From positions 1 to 28,848 of the forward strand of contig CABUSH010000028.1 in the NCBI GenBank assembly GCA_902494195.1: a DNA stretch of 28,848 nt, given 5' to 3'. Both the position numbers and the translations under genes were made by a program. Below, in pieces: positions 6,755-16,800 of this stretch. How positions within the stretch are numbered: position 1 is the first letter of the stretch; every line of letters starts with the position of its first letter. The notes beneath the pieces were generated by a model. It was not told the DNA's origin. It ran no database searches and saw only the letters and a list, made by a program, of their open reading frames with translations. Origin of the DNA: an uncultured Collinsella sp. Its GTDB lineage: Bacteria; Actinomycetota; Coriobacteriia; Coriobacteriales; Coriobacteriaceae.

Positions 6755-6782
6755 AAAACCGCTCCTCCGGGGGCGGTTTTTT
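6755..6782 (+). terminator. Intrinsic terminator of the YerC-like gene
   Basis: AAAACCGC at 6755-6762 pairs with GCGGTTTT at 6773-6780, extended inside by a few more pairs, with a run of six Ts at 6777-6782. It starts 24 bases after the stop codon, and its T-run merges into the repeat element that follows. Confidence 0.88.
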
Positions 6783-6867
6783 GATCCCTTGGGGACGGAG
6801 GAAAACGGATTACCGGGTTAGACTGACCCCCTCGATGATCCGTTTTCCTCCGTCCCCAAGGGATCAA
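6781..6867. repeat. Perfect 30-bp inverted repeat of the GGGGACGG family (BIME/REP-like)
   Basis: The left arm 6781-6810 (beginning TTGATCCCTTGGGGACGG) is the exact reverse complement of the right arm 6838-6867. The 27-base spacer contains its own short hairpin (GGGTTAG 6815-6821 with CTGACCC 6823-6829). The result is a near-continuous stem-loop of 87 bases. The arm sequence recurs at 28071-28101 and, degenerate, at 5611-5640. Such paired arms beside terminators resemble REP/BIME elements moved by REP-associated tyrosine transposases; no transposase is in the window, so that origin is inference. Confidence 0.88.
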
Positions 6868-6950
6868 ATCTGTTGGCGTGGGGCAAATGTGTCCGCTTGG
6901 GCGGGTAGGATGGATACATTGATTATTGCGAACAGTTTGAGCGGAGGACC

Positions 6951-9900
6951 ATGCCTGTTCGAATCTATACCACCAATGCCGGCACGGATTTGAGCGATGC
7001 CGAGTCGGCGCTGCTTGCCGACCTTATTGCCCACCACGGGCGTGCCGTGTTGCTGGCGCCAACGTTTGCCGAGCTCGACCTGTGCCGTCATGATGCGGCG
7101 GAAGCCGGCGTTTCGCTGGGTATCGACTACAAGACGCCTACATCGTGGCTTCGCTCGATTTGGGAGCTTTTGGGCGACGGGCGCGGTTTCGTCGACAACC
7201 TGCAGCGCCAGATGCTGTTTTCGGACATGGTCACGCGTCTCGACGATGCCGACCTGCAGCCGCTTTCGCGCAGCCAGGGCACGGTGCGCATGCTTGCGCG
7301 CATGGCCCGCGATGTGCTGCCGGGTGTGGCGGGGACGACGGCCGAGCGATGCGGTGGCAACAATTGCCAGCCTGAGCCAAAAAGCGATGCCGAGGCTCGT
7401 GTGTTCGAGCTTTTGCGTGCCTACGCGGACGGCTTGGACCGTCGAGATATGGTCGAGCCCTGCGAGGCAGCCGACATTATGGCCGGTACCCTGGCCGATA
7501 GCCTGCCGGCGTGCACCCGCGCCGTATGCGTGCGCGGTATCACGTCGTTTACGCACGGTCTACTCGAGCTGCTGTCTGCCGTGGCGAACAATGGGGGAGA
7601 GGTCGTCGTGCTACTTGCCCGCGAGCAGGCGGCGATGCGCGAGGAGCTTGCTGCCGCATTTGATGCCCGCGGCGTGCTGTTTGAGGTCGCGCCGCTGGGG
7701 GAGGGTGCCGCCGCGCCCCAGACTGCCTCCAAGTCCGCCGCTCAGCCTGCCTTTGTAGAGGTTGCCGGCCCTCACGCCCGCGCCCACGCCTATGTGGATG
7801 CAATCGATGAGCTGGTAAAAACGTGTGAGGACGCCGAGGTCGACGGCGGTGTCGCGGCGTCTGCGGACCCCGTGCGTGTGCTCGTGGTGTCTGCCCGGGC
7901 GCCCCAGCTGTTCGGTGAACTCGCTGCCCGTTTGGCGGCACGTCATATCGCCGCCGAGACAGCTGAGTTCACGGCGTTTTCCCAATCCATGGCGGGCAGG
8001 CAGTTTGCGGCGCTTGCCGGTCTGATCGAGCGCATGAAGGCCGCCGATGATGGTGCGGCGTCAAAGACCGAGTGGTGGCCCGCGCCGGAGCTTACCGACT
8101 GGATCTACAGTCCGCTTTCGGGCGCTGATGCCGTCAATGCCCGTACCTTCGATAAGAATATGCGTCTCTCGCGCAGCAAGACTACCGCGGGCGTTAAGAG
8201 CCTGCTGCAGAGTGTCCAAGGCCAGGTGAGGGGCGCGCGCAAGGCGGCGAGCGACGAGAACTGGTTTAAGAACGTGCCGTGTGTGGTTTCGGACGTGTTC
8301 CAGGCACTGTGGCGTGACAAGCCCGTGACGGCGCTCAATGCCATGCTTGCCGTTGCCGAGGCGTTGCCCGATCGCTCGCTGGGCAGCTTGGATGGCCAGG
8401 CCCGTCGCCAGGCGGAGGTGGCCCTGCTGCGCCACGTCATCGACATCCTTATGAATGGCGCCCGCGCGCTCGACGTGTCGCAGGCCGCGACCGTGCCCGT
8501 GCTCGATGGCGTTCGCACCAAGGTGGACAAGCGTAGCACCGCCTACGATTACGAGACCTACGAGGTTGACCGTGCGCCACGTGCTCAGGTTCGTTTTGCT
8601 TCGCTTGCCGATGCGGCGGCTCTGCGCCCCGGCAGCTACGATGCCGTGCTGTTTGCCGATGTCGATCTGGACAGCTATCCGCTCTCACATGAGGAGGGTC
8701 CGCTGGCCACGCTGACGGCGAGCCTTGGTCGCGAGGGCGTGACGCTTGAGCCTGCGGCCTTGCTGCGCGTGCGCTTTGGCCACGCGATGCAGGCGGCACG
8801 CGGCCCGGTTGCGCTTGCCCGGGTGACGCACGATCGCCAAGCGCGCGAGTGCTATCCGGCTGCCGTGTGGACCGAGCTGCGAGCGCATGCCGAGGCCGCT
8901 GGCGCCGCCAAGGTTGCGTGCGTGGGCGAGGGCGGTATCGCCGCCGATTTTGATCCAGCTGCAGGCGAGGGCATCGAGTGCAAGCGCGTCGCGTGTGAGG
9001 CTCCTCAGCATTTGAGTGAGGCGGCCGTGCCGTACCTGGTCCTGCGTCGCCGCGATGGCGAGGGCGAGAACGCGCCGCTCGTGCCGCGTCTGACGTCCGC
9101 CTCGCAGATTGAGGCGTACTCGACCTGCCCGCTATGCTGGTTCGTCTCGTACCGCGTGAAGCCCCAGTCGATTGACGCCGGCTTTGGCAATATGGAGAAG
9201 GGCAACTTTGTCCACGACGTGCTGGAGCACCTGCACGCCCGTCTGCCCCAGGAGGGCATGGAGCGTGTGACGCCCGAGAACCTGCCACGTGCCCAGGAGC
9301 TGCTGCGCGAGGTCTTTGACGAGACCTTGGCCGAACATGCCTCCAAGCGTGGCAATGAGGGCCCGCTTGTGCCGCTCTCTCCGGTAGAGGAGCGCCAGGT
9401 GGCCGAGATTCTGCCGCAGCTGGAGGGAGTGCTTGCCTATGAAGCCGAGGCGCTGACGCCTTTTGCTCCGCGCTACCTGGAGTTTGCCTTTAACGATCTT
9501 AACGTTGAATATGCCGGTTGGCCGCTTGGTGGGCGTATCGACCGCGTGGACGTGGACGCCGAGAATCGCGCCGTGGTAATCGACTACAAGCATCGCACGG
9601 GCGTTGAGGAGTTTAAACTCGCCGACCCTACGGTGCGCGACGAGAAATCGGGCGAGGCCGCCATCGACGACCCGCGGTGGCTACCGCCCCATACCCAGAC
9701 ACTTATCTATGCGCAGGCCATGCGTCGGGCGCTGGATCTGGATACCCGTGCGGCGCTCTATTTTTCGACCAAGGGCGGCAAGCCGGCGTTGCGTGGTGCC
9801 GCGAGCGCCGAGCTGCTCGAGGAAGAGCGCGGTGACGGTCGCATCCCGGGCCTTAAGAAAGGTTTCCCCGGCGAGGGCGGCAGCATGGACTTCGACGCCC

Positions 9901-10049
9901 TGCTCGATCGCGTGGAGGCCGGCATCGCCGAGCGCCTGCGCGAGCTCGAGGCAGGCAACGTTGCCGCCGTCGACCCGACGTCGGCTCAGGCCGCGCATGC
10001 GCGCTGCTCGTATAACCACGAAGGAACGTTTGTAAGGAGGGACGTGTAG
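6951..10049 (+). CDS. addB: AddB-like helicase-nuclease subunit (PD-(D/E)XK family)
   Basis: The 1032-residue protein pairs with the AddA homologue 3 bases downstream, so it is the likely AddB/RexB partner in double-strand-break end processing. The C-terminal RecB-type nuclease is clear: SASQIEAYSTCPLCWF at about 718-733, GNFVHDVLEH with H755, D864 in GRIDRVDVD, and the D878-Y-K880 motif. The N-terminus has no GxGKT Walker A motif, unlike B. subtilis AddB. Of the four AddB Fe-S cysteines, C726 (with C729 nearby) and only C1019 near the C-terminus are seen, so the cluster may be lost or altered. GGAGG at 6943-6947 is just 3 bases before ATG 6951, a short spacing. Confidence 0.85.
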   Translation: MPVRIYTTNAGTDLSDAESALLADLIAHHGRAVLLAPTFAELDLCRHDAAEAGVSLGIDYKTPTSWLRSIWELLGDGRGFVDNLQRQMLFSDMVTRLDDADLQPLSRSQGTVRMLARMARDVLPGVAGTTAERCGGNNCQPEPKSDAEARVFELLRAYADGLDRRDMVEPCEAADIMAGTLADSLPACTRAVCVRGITSFTHGLLELLSAVANNGGEVVVLLAREQAAMREELAAAFDARGVLFEVAPLGEGAAAPQTASKSAAQPAFVEVAGPHARAHAYVDAIDELVKTCEDAEVDGGVAASADPVRVLVVSARAPQLFGELAARLAARHIAAETAEFTAFSQSMAGRQFAALAGLIERMKAADDGAASKTEWWPAPELTDWIYSPLSGADAVNARTFDKNMRLSRSKTTAGVKSLLQSVQGQVRGARKAASDENWFKNVPCVVSDVFQALWRDKPVTALNAMLAVAEALPDRSLGSLDGQARRQAEVALLRHVIDILMNGARALDVSQAATVPVLDGVRTKVDKRSTAYDYETYEVDRAPRAQVRFASLADAAALRPGSYDAVLFADVDLDSYPLSHEEGPLATLTASLGREGVTLEPAALLRVRFGHAMQAARGPVALARVTHDRQARECYPAAVWTELRAHAEAAGAAKVACVGEGGIAADFDPAAGEGIECKRVACEAPQHLSEAAVPYLVLRRRDGEGENAPLVPRLTSASQIEAYSTCPLCWFVSYRVKPQSIDAGFGNMEKGNFVHDVLEHLHARLPQEGMERVTPENLPRAQELLREVFDETLAEHASKRGNEGPLVPLSPVEERQVAEILPQLEGVLAYEAEALTPFAPRYLEFAFNDLNVEYAGWPLGGRIDRVDVDAENRAVVIDYKHRTGVEEFKLADPTVRDEKSGEAAIDDPRWLPPHTQTLIYAQAMRRALDLDTRAALYFSTKGGKPALRGAASAELLEEERGDGRIPGLKKGFPGEGGSMDFDALLDRVEAGIAERLRELEAGNVAAVDPTSAQAAHARCSYNHEGTFVRRDV

Positions 10050-10052
10050 GCC

Positions 10053-13000
10053 ATGGATCTTTCGACTTTGATGCCGCAACAGCTGCAGATCGTCAAGACG
10101 CTCGACCGTCCGCTGTTTGTCTCGGCGGGCGCCGGTTCGGGCAAGACCTTTACCCTCACGCGCCGCATCGTCTACGCGCTCTCGCCTGAATCCGGTCCGT
10201 TTGTCGAGCATCTGGACCAGGTGCTCGCCATTACCTTTACCAAAGATGCCGCGGCCGAGATCCGTGACCGCGTGCGCCGCGCGCTTATCGACGAGGGAAT
10301 GGACGAGGAAGCCCTGACCGTCGACGACGCGTGGATCTCGACCATTCACGGCATGTGCTCGCGTATCTTGCGCGCGCACGCGCTGGAGCTGGGCATCGAC
10401 CCCGAGTTCACGGTGCTTACCGATACCGACGAGCTTATGGACCAAGCTGTTGAGCATGTGCTGGGGCGCGCGACGGCGCCCGATGCCGCGCCCGAGCTCG
10501 CCGCTTCGCTTAAAGCCCTCTACGCCTGGTATCCCATGGCGGGCGAGGGCGGTCCCTTTGGCGCCGGCACCACCATCAAGGGTCTGGTGCGCGACCTGTT
10601 GGAGCTTTCGAGCCAGCTGCCGGGCGGCATGGACGATGTGTGCGTGGCGCGCGGCAAGGCCGACACCTCGGCGCTTGCCGATGCCTATCGTGCAGCGTTG
10701 GGTGCGAGCAAGGCCGCGACCGAAAAGGCGCAGGTGGCATTCGACGCCATCGACGCGTTTGAGGCGAGCGGCAAAACCATGGAGGATGCGGCGCGACTCA
10801 TGATGTCGTGCAGCATGCCTCGGGCGAGCAAGGCGTTTCCTAAGGAGCAGGTGGAGCTCCTCAAGGCCGAGGCAGCCGATGCGTTTATCAATATCGTGCT
10901 TGCCTGTGGTGGCCCGGCGCTCGATGCGCTGGTGGGGCTTGCCCGTGCCGTAGAGGCGGAGTACCGTGCGCTCAAGGCCGACAAGTCCGCGCTCGACAAT
11001 AACGATCTGTTGCGCATGGCGTACGAGGCGCTGCGCGATTATCCCGCCATCCGAGCCGCCTACGAGGGCCGCTTTAAGATGGTCATGATCGATGAGTTCC
11101 AGGACACCGATCAGATGCAGGTCGATCTAATCCGCTACCTGACGGGTGCGGGGGAGCGCGCGCTGTGCACCGTGGGCGATGCACAGCAGTCCATCTATCG
11201 CTTCCGTGGCGCCGAGGTCGAGGTGTTCCGTCGCCAGGAGCGCAAGGTGGGCTCCTCTGCTGCGCCCGAGACGGCTGCCGTCTCCGATGCCCCCGCCGGC
11301 GAGCTCGTCAAGCTTGTACGCAACTTCCGCAGTCACGACGAGGTGCTGCGTTATGTGGCGCGTGTCTTTGACGGGGACGACGGCGGCCTGATGCAGGGCT
11401 TTTTGGATCTTGAGGCGAGCGACGGCCGCAAGGACACGCTGGTGGCAGACGCCTCGCGTCGCCAGGCGCTCTTTGTTGCCGGCGGCAGTACGCAGGAGCG
11501 CACCCAGGCCAAGGCCCGTGCGATCGCCGAGCGATTCCGCGCGCTTGCCGATGCCGGCCAGCCCCAGGGCGGCATGGTGCTGCTACTGGGCCGCATGACC
11601 AACGCAGACGTCTACGCACAGGCCTTCCGTGACCAGGGACTCGACTGTGTCATCGCGGGCGGCTCAGTCTTTGCCCAAGCTGCCGAGGTTCAGACGGTGC
11701 GCGCCCTGGTTTGTGCACTCGCCAATCCGGCCGATACGGCGCAGGGCCTTATGCCGCTGCTCGCCTCGCCGATGTTTGCGCTCGGCGCCCAGGAGTTCCT
11801 GGCGCTGGCGACCAAGCTCGATAGCGAGACGGGGGAGACCTCGCGCCGCAACATCGATGCGGGCATCATGAGTGATTCCGATGTGCCGGGCCTGCAAGAC
11901 CTGCCGCTGGTGACGCGCGCCCGCGAGGTACTGCGGTATGCGCTTCGTCGCGTGGGCCGCGATTCGTTCGCCGCCATCGCGTGCGACGTGGTCAACGCCT
12001 CCGGCTGGTTTGTGCGTCTGGCGCAGCGTGGTCCCGAGGGCAAGGCCATTGCCGCCAACGTGCTCAAGGCGCTCGACGCCGTGGCCGAAGCGGAGGCCGA
12101 GTTCGGCAACTCGCCGCGTTCCATCGCGCTGGCCTTCGACCGCTTCTTGGCGGGCAAGGAAGCCCCGGGTGCCCTTAACGAGGAGGGCGACGGCGCGGTG
12201 CGCATCATGACGGTGCACGCCTCCAAGGGCCTGGAATATCCGGTCGTGGCGGTCGCCGAGTGCTTTGGCGCGCGTAAGTCCTCGGGTACGGCACAGATGG
12301 GGCGCGTCGAGGGCGGAGCGCAGGTCGTGGCGCTGCCGGCACGCTTCGACGGCGTTAAGCTCGCCGACGGAACCTTTGTGAAGGGCGACGACGTCAAAAA
12401 ACAGTTTGAGCATGCGTTTAAGGGCAAGGGAACGTCGCTGTGGCTGCCGCCGGAGCTCATGGAGGATGTCTGCGCGACGGGTTCTCCCGCCGAGGCATTC
12501 GTTCGCCTGCGCAGCGACGACCTGCAGCTTTCGCTCGAGGAGCGGGCTCGTTTGCTCTATGTCGCCATGACGCGTGCGCGCGAGCTGGTGATCTTGGCGA
12601 TGGATGCCGGCGTGAGCCGTGGCAAGCTGTGCGCGCCGACCTTCGACGTCGAGACCGATCTGACCTATGACGTGCTGCGCCGTATTTTGCCGACCGACGC
12701 GCAGACCTTGCCGCAGCTCGATGCCGACTGCCTGGTGTTCGACAACTCCCAGCCGGGCGATTACGAGCTCATTTCGCTTTCGGACTTTACCTTTGGCGAG
12801 CAGGCGTTTGAGGCCAACGCTTCACTGGATGCCGAGGGCAGGCTTGTCCGCGGCGATACCGATGTCGCCGATAATGCTGCGCACTCAACTGTGCCCGGTC
12901 CTGCCGACCCCGAGCCCGATGCGTTTGAGCTCGTATATCCCCAGGCGGCGGGCGTGCGCATGGGCACGTGTCCGTTCCCGGCGCGTGATTCGTACAGCTA

Positions 13001-13679
13001 TTCGTCGATCGCCGCGGCGTTGCATGCCGAGGCCGAGGACCGTGCCGCCGAGACGCGCGTGCCTATGGACGAGGCTGGCGATGATGCGGAGTCGGATGGT
13101 TCCGAGATGACGGATGCAGACGTGGCCGCCGTTGAGCCCGCCGACAACCCCATGGCGCTGGGCTCGGCGTTCCATGCCGCCTGCCAGTGGCTGATCGAGA
13201 TGGGTGCCGATGCGCTGCCCGCCGCGCGTGCCGATGCACTGGCGCGCCAGTGGCGCCTGACGCCGGAGCAGCGCGAACGCTTCGACGTTGCCCTGGACCG
13301 CTGGCTCAAGTCGGCTGTTCGTGCCGGCCTGCTCGCGTGGCCGTGCGTTCGCGCCGAGGTGCCGTTCTTCTCGCTGGGCTGCGAGGACGAGGACATCGCC
13401 CGCTACGGCGCCTATGCCGAGGGCGCTATCGATGCCTTGGCAACCGACCCGGCCGATCCGTCGCATGCGCTGGTCATCGATTACAAGACGGGTGGCACGC
13501 CGGATGAGACGCCGGACCAGCTGCAGGAGAAGCACGCCCTGCAGGCGCGCGTCTACGCTGATGTTTTGCACAAGGCGGGCTTTGAGGCCGTGACCGTCAA
13601 ATTCGTCCGCGTGGAACAGGCCGATCCGACCCTCTTCGTCAAACCTGCCGAACCTCAAGTAGTCACCTACAACTTCTAG
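10053..13679 (+). CDS. addA: AddA-like ATP-dependent helicase/nuclease
   Basis: The 1208-residue protein combines a UvrD/SF1A helicase with a C-terminal RecB-family nuclease. The helicase motifs are in order: Walker A SAGAGSGKT with K31, motif Ia AITFTKDAAAEIRDR, ISTIHGMCSRIL, Walker B DEFQDT at 347-352, GDAQQSIYRFRGAE, LVRNFRSH, TVHASKGLEYPVV and LLYVAMTRARE near 835. The nuclease shows GSAFHAAC with H1041, D1127 in EGAIDAL, and D1143-Y-K1145 in VIDYKTGG. An acidic, low-complexity stretch near 1010-1035 links the two halves. The ribosome binding site AAGGAGG (10034-10040) lies inside the end of addB, so the genes are co-transcribed and probably coupled. With AddB it would degrade and resect DNA ends to load RecA. 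Confidence 0.95.
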   Translation: MDLSTLMPQQLQIVKTLDRPLFVSAGAGSGKTFTLTRRIVYALSPESGPFVEHLDQVLAITFTKDAAAEIRDRVRRALIDEGMDEEALTVDDAWISTIHGMCSRILRAHALELGIDPEFTVLTDTDELMDQAVEHVLGRATAPDAAPELAASLKALYAWYPMAGEGGPFGAGTTIKGLVRDLLELSSQLPGGMDDVCVARGKADTSALADAYRAALGASKAATEKAQVAFDAIDAFEASGKTMEDAARLMMSCSMPRASKAFPKEQVELLKAEAADAFINIVLACGGPALDALVGLARAVEAEYRALKADKSALDNNDLLRMAYEALRDYPAIRAAYEGRFKMVMIDEFQDTDQMQVDLIRYLTGAGERALCTVGDAQQSIYRFRGAEVEVFRRQERKVGSSAAPETAAVSDAPAGELVKLVRNFRSHDEVLRYVARVFDGDDGGLMQGFLDLEASDGRKDTLVADASRRQALFVAGGSTQERTQAKARAIAERFRALADAGQPQGGMVLLLGRMTNADVYAQAFRDQGLDCVIAGGSVFAQAAEVQTVRALVCALANPADTAQGLMPLLASPMFALGAQEFLALATKLDSETGETSRRNIDAGIMSDSDVPGLQDLPLVTRAREVLRYALRRVGRDSFAAIACDVVNASGWFVRLAQRGPEGKAIAANVLKALDAVAEAEAEFGNSPRSIALAFDRFLAGKEAPGALNEEGDGAVRIMTVHASKGLEYPVVAVAECFGARKSSGTAQMGRVEGGAQVVALPARFDGVKLADGTFVKGDDVKKQFEHAFKGKGTSLWLPPELMEDVCATGSPAEAFVRLRSDDLQLSLEERARLLYVAMTRARELVILAMDAGVSRGKLCAPTFDVETDLTYDVLRRILPTDAQTLPQLDADCLVFDNSQPGDYELISLSDFTFGEQAFEANASLDAEGRLVRGDTDVADNAAHSTVPGPADPEPDAFELVYPQAAGVRMGTCPFPARDSYSYSSIAAALHAEAEDRAAETRVPMDEAGDDAESDGSEMTDADVAAVEPADNPMALGSAFHAACQWLIEMGADALPAARADALARQWRLTPEQRERFDVALDRWLKSAVRAGLLAWPCVRAEVPFFSLGCEDEDIARYGAYAEGAIDALATDPADPSHALVIDYKTGGTPDETPDQLQEKHALQARVYADVLHKAGFEAVTVKFVRVEQADPTLFVKPAEPQVVTYNF

Positions 13680-13690
13680 CCCTCAATAAC

Positions 13691-13734
13691 TTGCACTTGC
13701 GGTGGAATCCTTTTCGATTCCACCGCAACTGCAA
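13691..13734 (+). other. Long hairpin after addA, without a T-run
   Basis: TTGCGGTGGAATC at 13697-13709 pairs perfectly with 13716-13728 (loop CTTTTC). After one C/C mismatch, a further 5 bp pair (TTGCA 13691-13695 with TGCAA 13730-13734). It begins 11 bases after the addA stop, but what follows is GAGGAG, not Ts. It may be an atypical terminator, a 3'-end stabilising structure, or a repeat. Confidence 0.7.
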
Positions 13735-13784
13735 GAGGAGCCGTGTGGGTTTGGCTAGGTTCGGGTGCTGTCCGTGCCGTGGGG

Positions 13785-13790
13785 TAAAAT
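13785..13790 (+). promoter_or_regulatory. dnaE -10 box candidate
   Basis: TAAAAT lies about 40 bases before the dnaE ATG, in the longest gap of this region. The best -35 is weak (TTCGGG at 13760-13765, 19-base spacer). GTTC and GAAC in inverted order follow at 13792-13804, but they do not match an SOS box. Confidence 0.35.
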
Positions 13791-13829
13791 CGTTCAGTCA
13801 GAACACGAACCCGCATCGGAGCTCATCAC

Positions 13830-16800
13830 ATGGCATTCGTCCATCTGCACAACCACACTGTTTTCTCCATGCTCGACGGCGCAACCCGTATCCAGGATAT
13901 GGTCAACCGTGCTGTTGAGCTTGGCATGCCCGCCGTGGCCATTACCGATCACGGCTACATGTATGGCGTGCCCGATCTGGCGCTGGCCTGCGACGCCGTC
14001 AACCACAACACGCCCGAGTACAAAACTTGGAGCCACGACAAGGCCTTCTTGGAAAAGGATCGCCGTGACGAGCTGGTGGAGCCCGACCCCGAGGCAAACC
14101 CGCGCGAGCATGCCCAGTACGTCAAAGACATGGCCATGTGGGACGAGAAGGGCAACATCGACGAGCTCAAGCCGCCCCTGGTCATCAAGCCCATCTTTGG
14201 CTGCGAGGTTTACTTTACGCCGGACGAGACGCTCGCCCGCGACCATAAACCCGAGCTCTACCACATGATCCTTCTGGCCAAGGACCAGGAGGGCTACGTC
14301 AACCTGATGCAGACGGTCTCCGAGGCCGCCGTGCAGGGCTTTTACTACAAGCCGCGCGTGACGCTCGACAACCTGCGCCGTCATGCCAAGGGCATGATTT
14401 GCACGAGCGCCTGCATCGCCGGCATCATTCCCAAGTACATCGACCGCGGTGACATGGAGGGCGCCATCAAGTGGGCCGAGACCTTCCGCGACACCTTCGA
14501 CCCTGGCGACTTTTATATCGAGATCCAGGAACACGGCATTACCACCGACAACGGTCTGACCGACGAGCAGATGGACCGCACGCTCATCGATATCGCCAAG
14601 CAGGTGGGCGTCAAGGTTATCGCCACCAACGACTTCCACTACCTGCGCCGCGAGGACGCGCCCGTGCAGGACGTCATCATGTGCATCGGCATGAACGCCA
14701 AGGTCGACGACCCCAACCGCATGCGCATGACCGGCTCGGAGTTTTACATGAAGACCGAGGAGGAGATGCGGGCAATGTTCCCGTATTGCCCCGAGGCCTG
14801 CGACAACACGCTCGAGATCGCCGACAAGTGCTACGTCGAGCTCGACTGGGACTCCATCATCCTGCCGCGCTTCCCGCTGCTCGATCCCGGCGAGACGCAC
14901 GAGAGCCAGTTCCGCCGCGAGTGCGAGAAGGGCCTGCGCCAGCACTATGGTGACGACTGGGCCACGCGCGAGATCGGCGGCGTCAACATCAAAGAGCGCT
15001 TTGAGTACGAATACAAGGTCATCTGCGACAAGGGCTTTGCCGCCTACTTTTTGATCGTTGCCGAGTACGTGCAATGGGCCAAGGACAACGGCATCGGCGT
15101 CGGCCCCGGCCGTGGTTCTGCCGCCGGCGCTATCGTCGCCTACGCCATGAACATCACCGCGTTCGACCCGCTCGAGAACGGCCTGATGTTCGAGAGGTTC
15201 CTGTCCCCGCAGCGTACCGAGATGCCCGATATCGATATGGACTTCGACGATGAGCGGCGCCTCGAGGTCGTGGAGCACGTTCGCCAGCTCTACGGCCCCG
15301 AGAAGGTCACCCACGTCATCACCTACTCGACCATTAAGGCCAAGCAGGCCATCAACGACGCCGCGCGCGTCCTGGACTATCCGGTCTACATGGGCCAGCG
15401 CCTGTCCAAGATGGTCTCGAGCGACCCCAAGGTCAAGCTCAAGCAGGTGCTCGACAAACAACCCGGCAAAGAAGATCTGTTTAACCCCGATTTTGCCGAG
15501 GCCTATAAAAAGGACGACGACGCCCGCCGCATCATCGACACGGCGCTCTCGATCGAGGGTCTCACCCGTGGCGAGGGCGTGCACGCGTGCGCCGTTTTGA
15601 TCTGCCGCGACCCCGTCAACGAACACGTGCCCACCAAGCTCGACACCAAGGGCGGTGTCGAGATTACCCAGTACGAGGGCCATACCGTTGCCGACATGGG
15701 CCTGCTCAAGATGGACTTCTTGGGCCTGCGCACGCTGACGGTTATCTCCAAGGCCAAGGCAAACATCAAAAAGAACTTCGGCATCGACATCAAAGAGGAA
15801 GAGATTCCCTTTGACGATCCCGAGATCTTTAAGCTCATGGGCTCCGGCCACACCGCCGGCGTCTTCCAGGTCGAGTCCGCCGGCATGACGGCCACGATCA
15901 AGAACATGAAGCCCACCGAGTACAAGCACGTCGTGGCATTGATTGCTCTGTACCGCCCGGGCCCGCTGGGCGCCGGCATGGTCTCGTCCTACATCAACCG
16001 TATGAACGGCAAGGAGCCGGCGGTCTCCTACGACGACCGCCTGGACGACATCCTGGGCGAAACCTACGGCACCATGGTCTACCAGGAGCAGGTTATGCTC
16101 ATCTCCGTCGAGATGTGCGGCTTCTCCAAGGGCGAATCGGACTCGCGTATCCGTAAGCCCGTGGCTAAGAAGAAAATCAAGCTGCTCACGTCGACGGTGC
16201 TCCACTGGGAGGATGGCTCGGACGAGACCACCTACGACCACTGGATGAACGGCGCTATCAAGAACAACTACACGCGCGAGGTCGCCCAGAAGATTTGGGA
16301 TGATGTTCTCGAGTTCGCGTCCTACGCCTTCAACAAGTCGCACTCCGCCGGCTACGCCATCCTGGTTATGCAGACGGCGTGGCTCAAGGCGCACTATCCG
16401 CACGAGTACATGGCGGCCGTTCTGACGTCCTATACGGGCAAGACCGACAAGATCGTGCACTACGTCTCGGCATGCCGTCACGACGGCATCCCCGTGCTTT
16501 CGCCAGATGTCAACGAGTCCGGTACCGAGTTCACGGCTACCAAGGAGGGCGTGCGCTTTGGCCTGGCCGGCATCCGCGGCGTGGGCACCGGCGTGGCGCA
16601 GGCGATTATCGCCGAGCGCGAGGCGGGCGGCCCGTTTAAGACGCTGCATGACTTTGTCGAGCGCGTGGACTCCAGCCAGGCCAACCGCCGTGTGATCGAA
16701 TCGCTGATCAAGGCAGGTGCCTTCGACTCCACGGGCTATCCGCGCCGCCAGATGATGCACTTTGTGGACAAGAACAACCCCGAGAACATCATCGACGCCG

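Noticed and set aside
6929..6942. CGAACAGTTTGAGC before addB as an SOS box
   Set aside because: Only the left half matches; the right half lacks GTTC.
13792..13804. GTTC-N5-GAAC before dnaE as an SOS box
   Set aside because: The half-sites are in the opposite order to GAAC-N4-GTTC and the spacing differs by one base.
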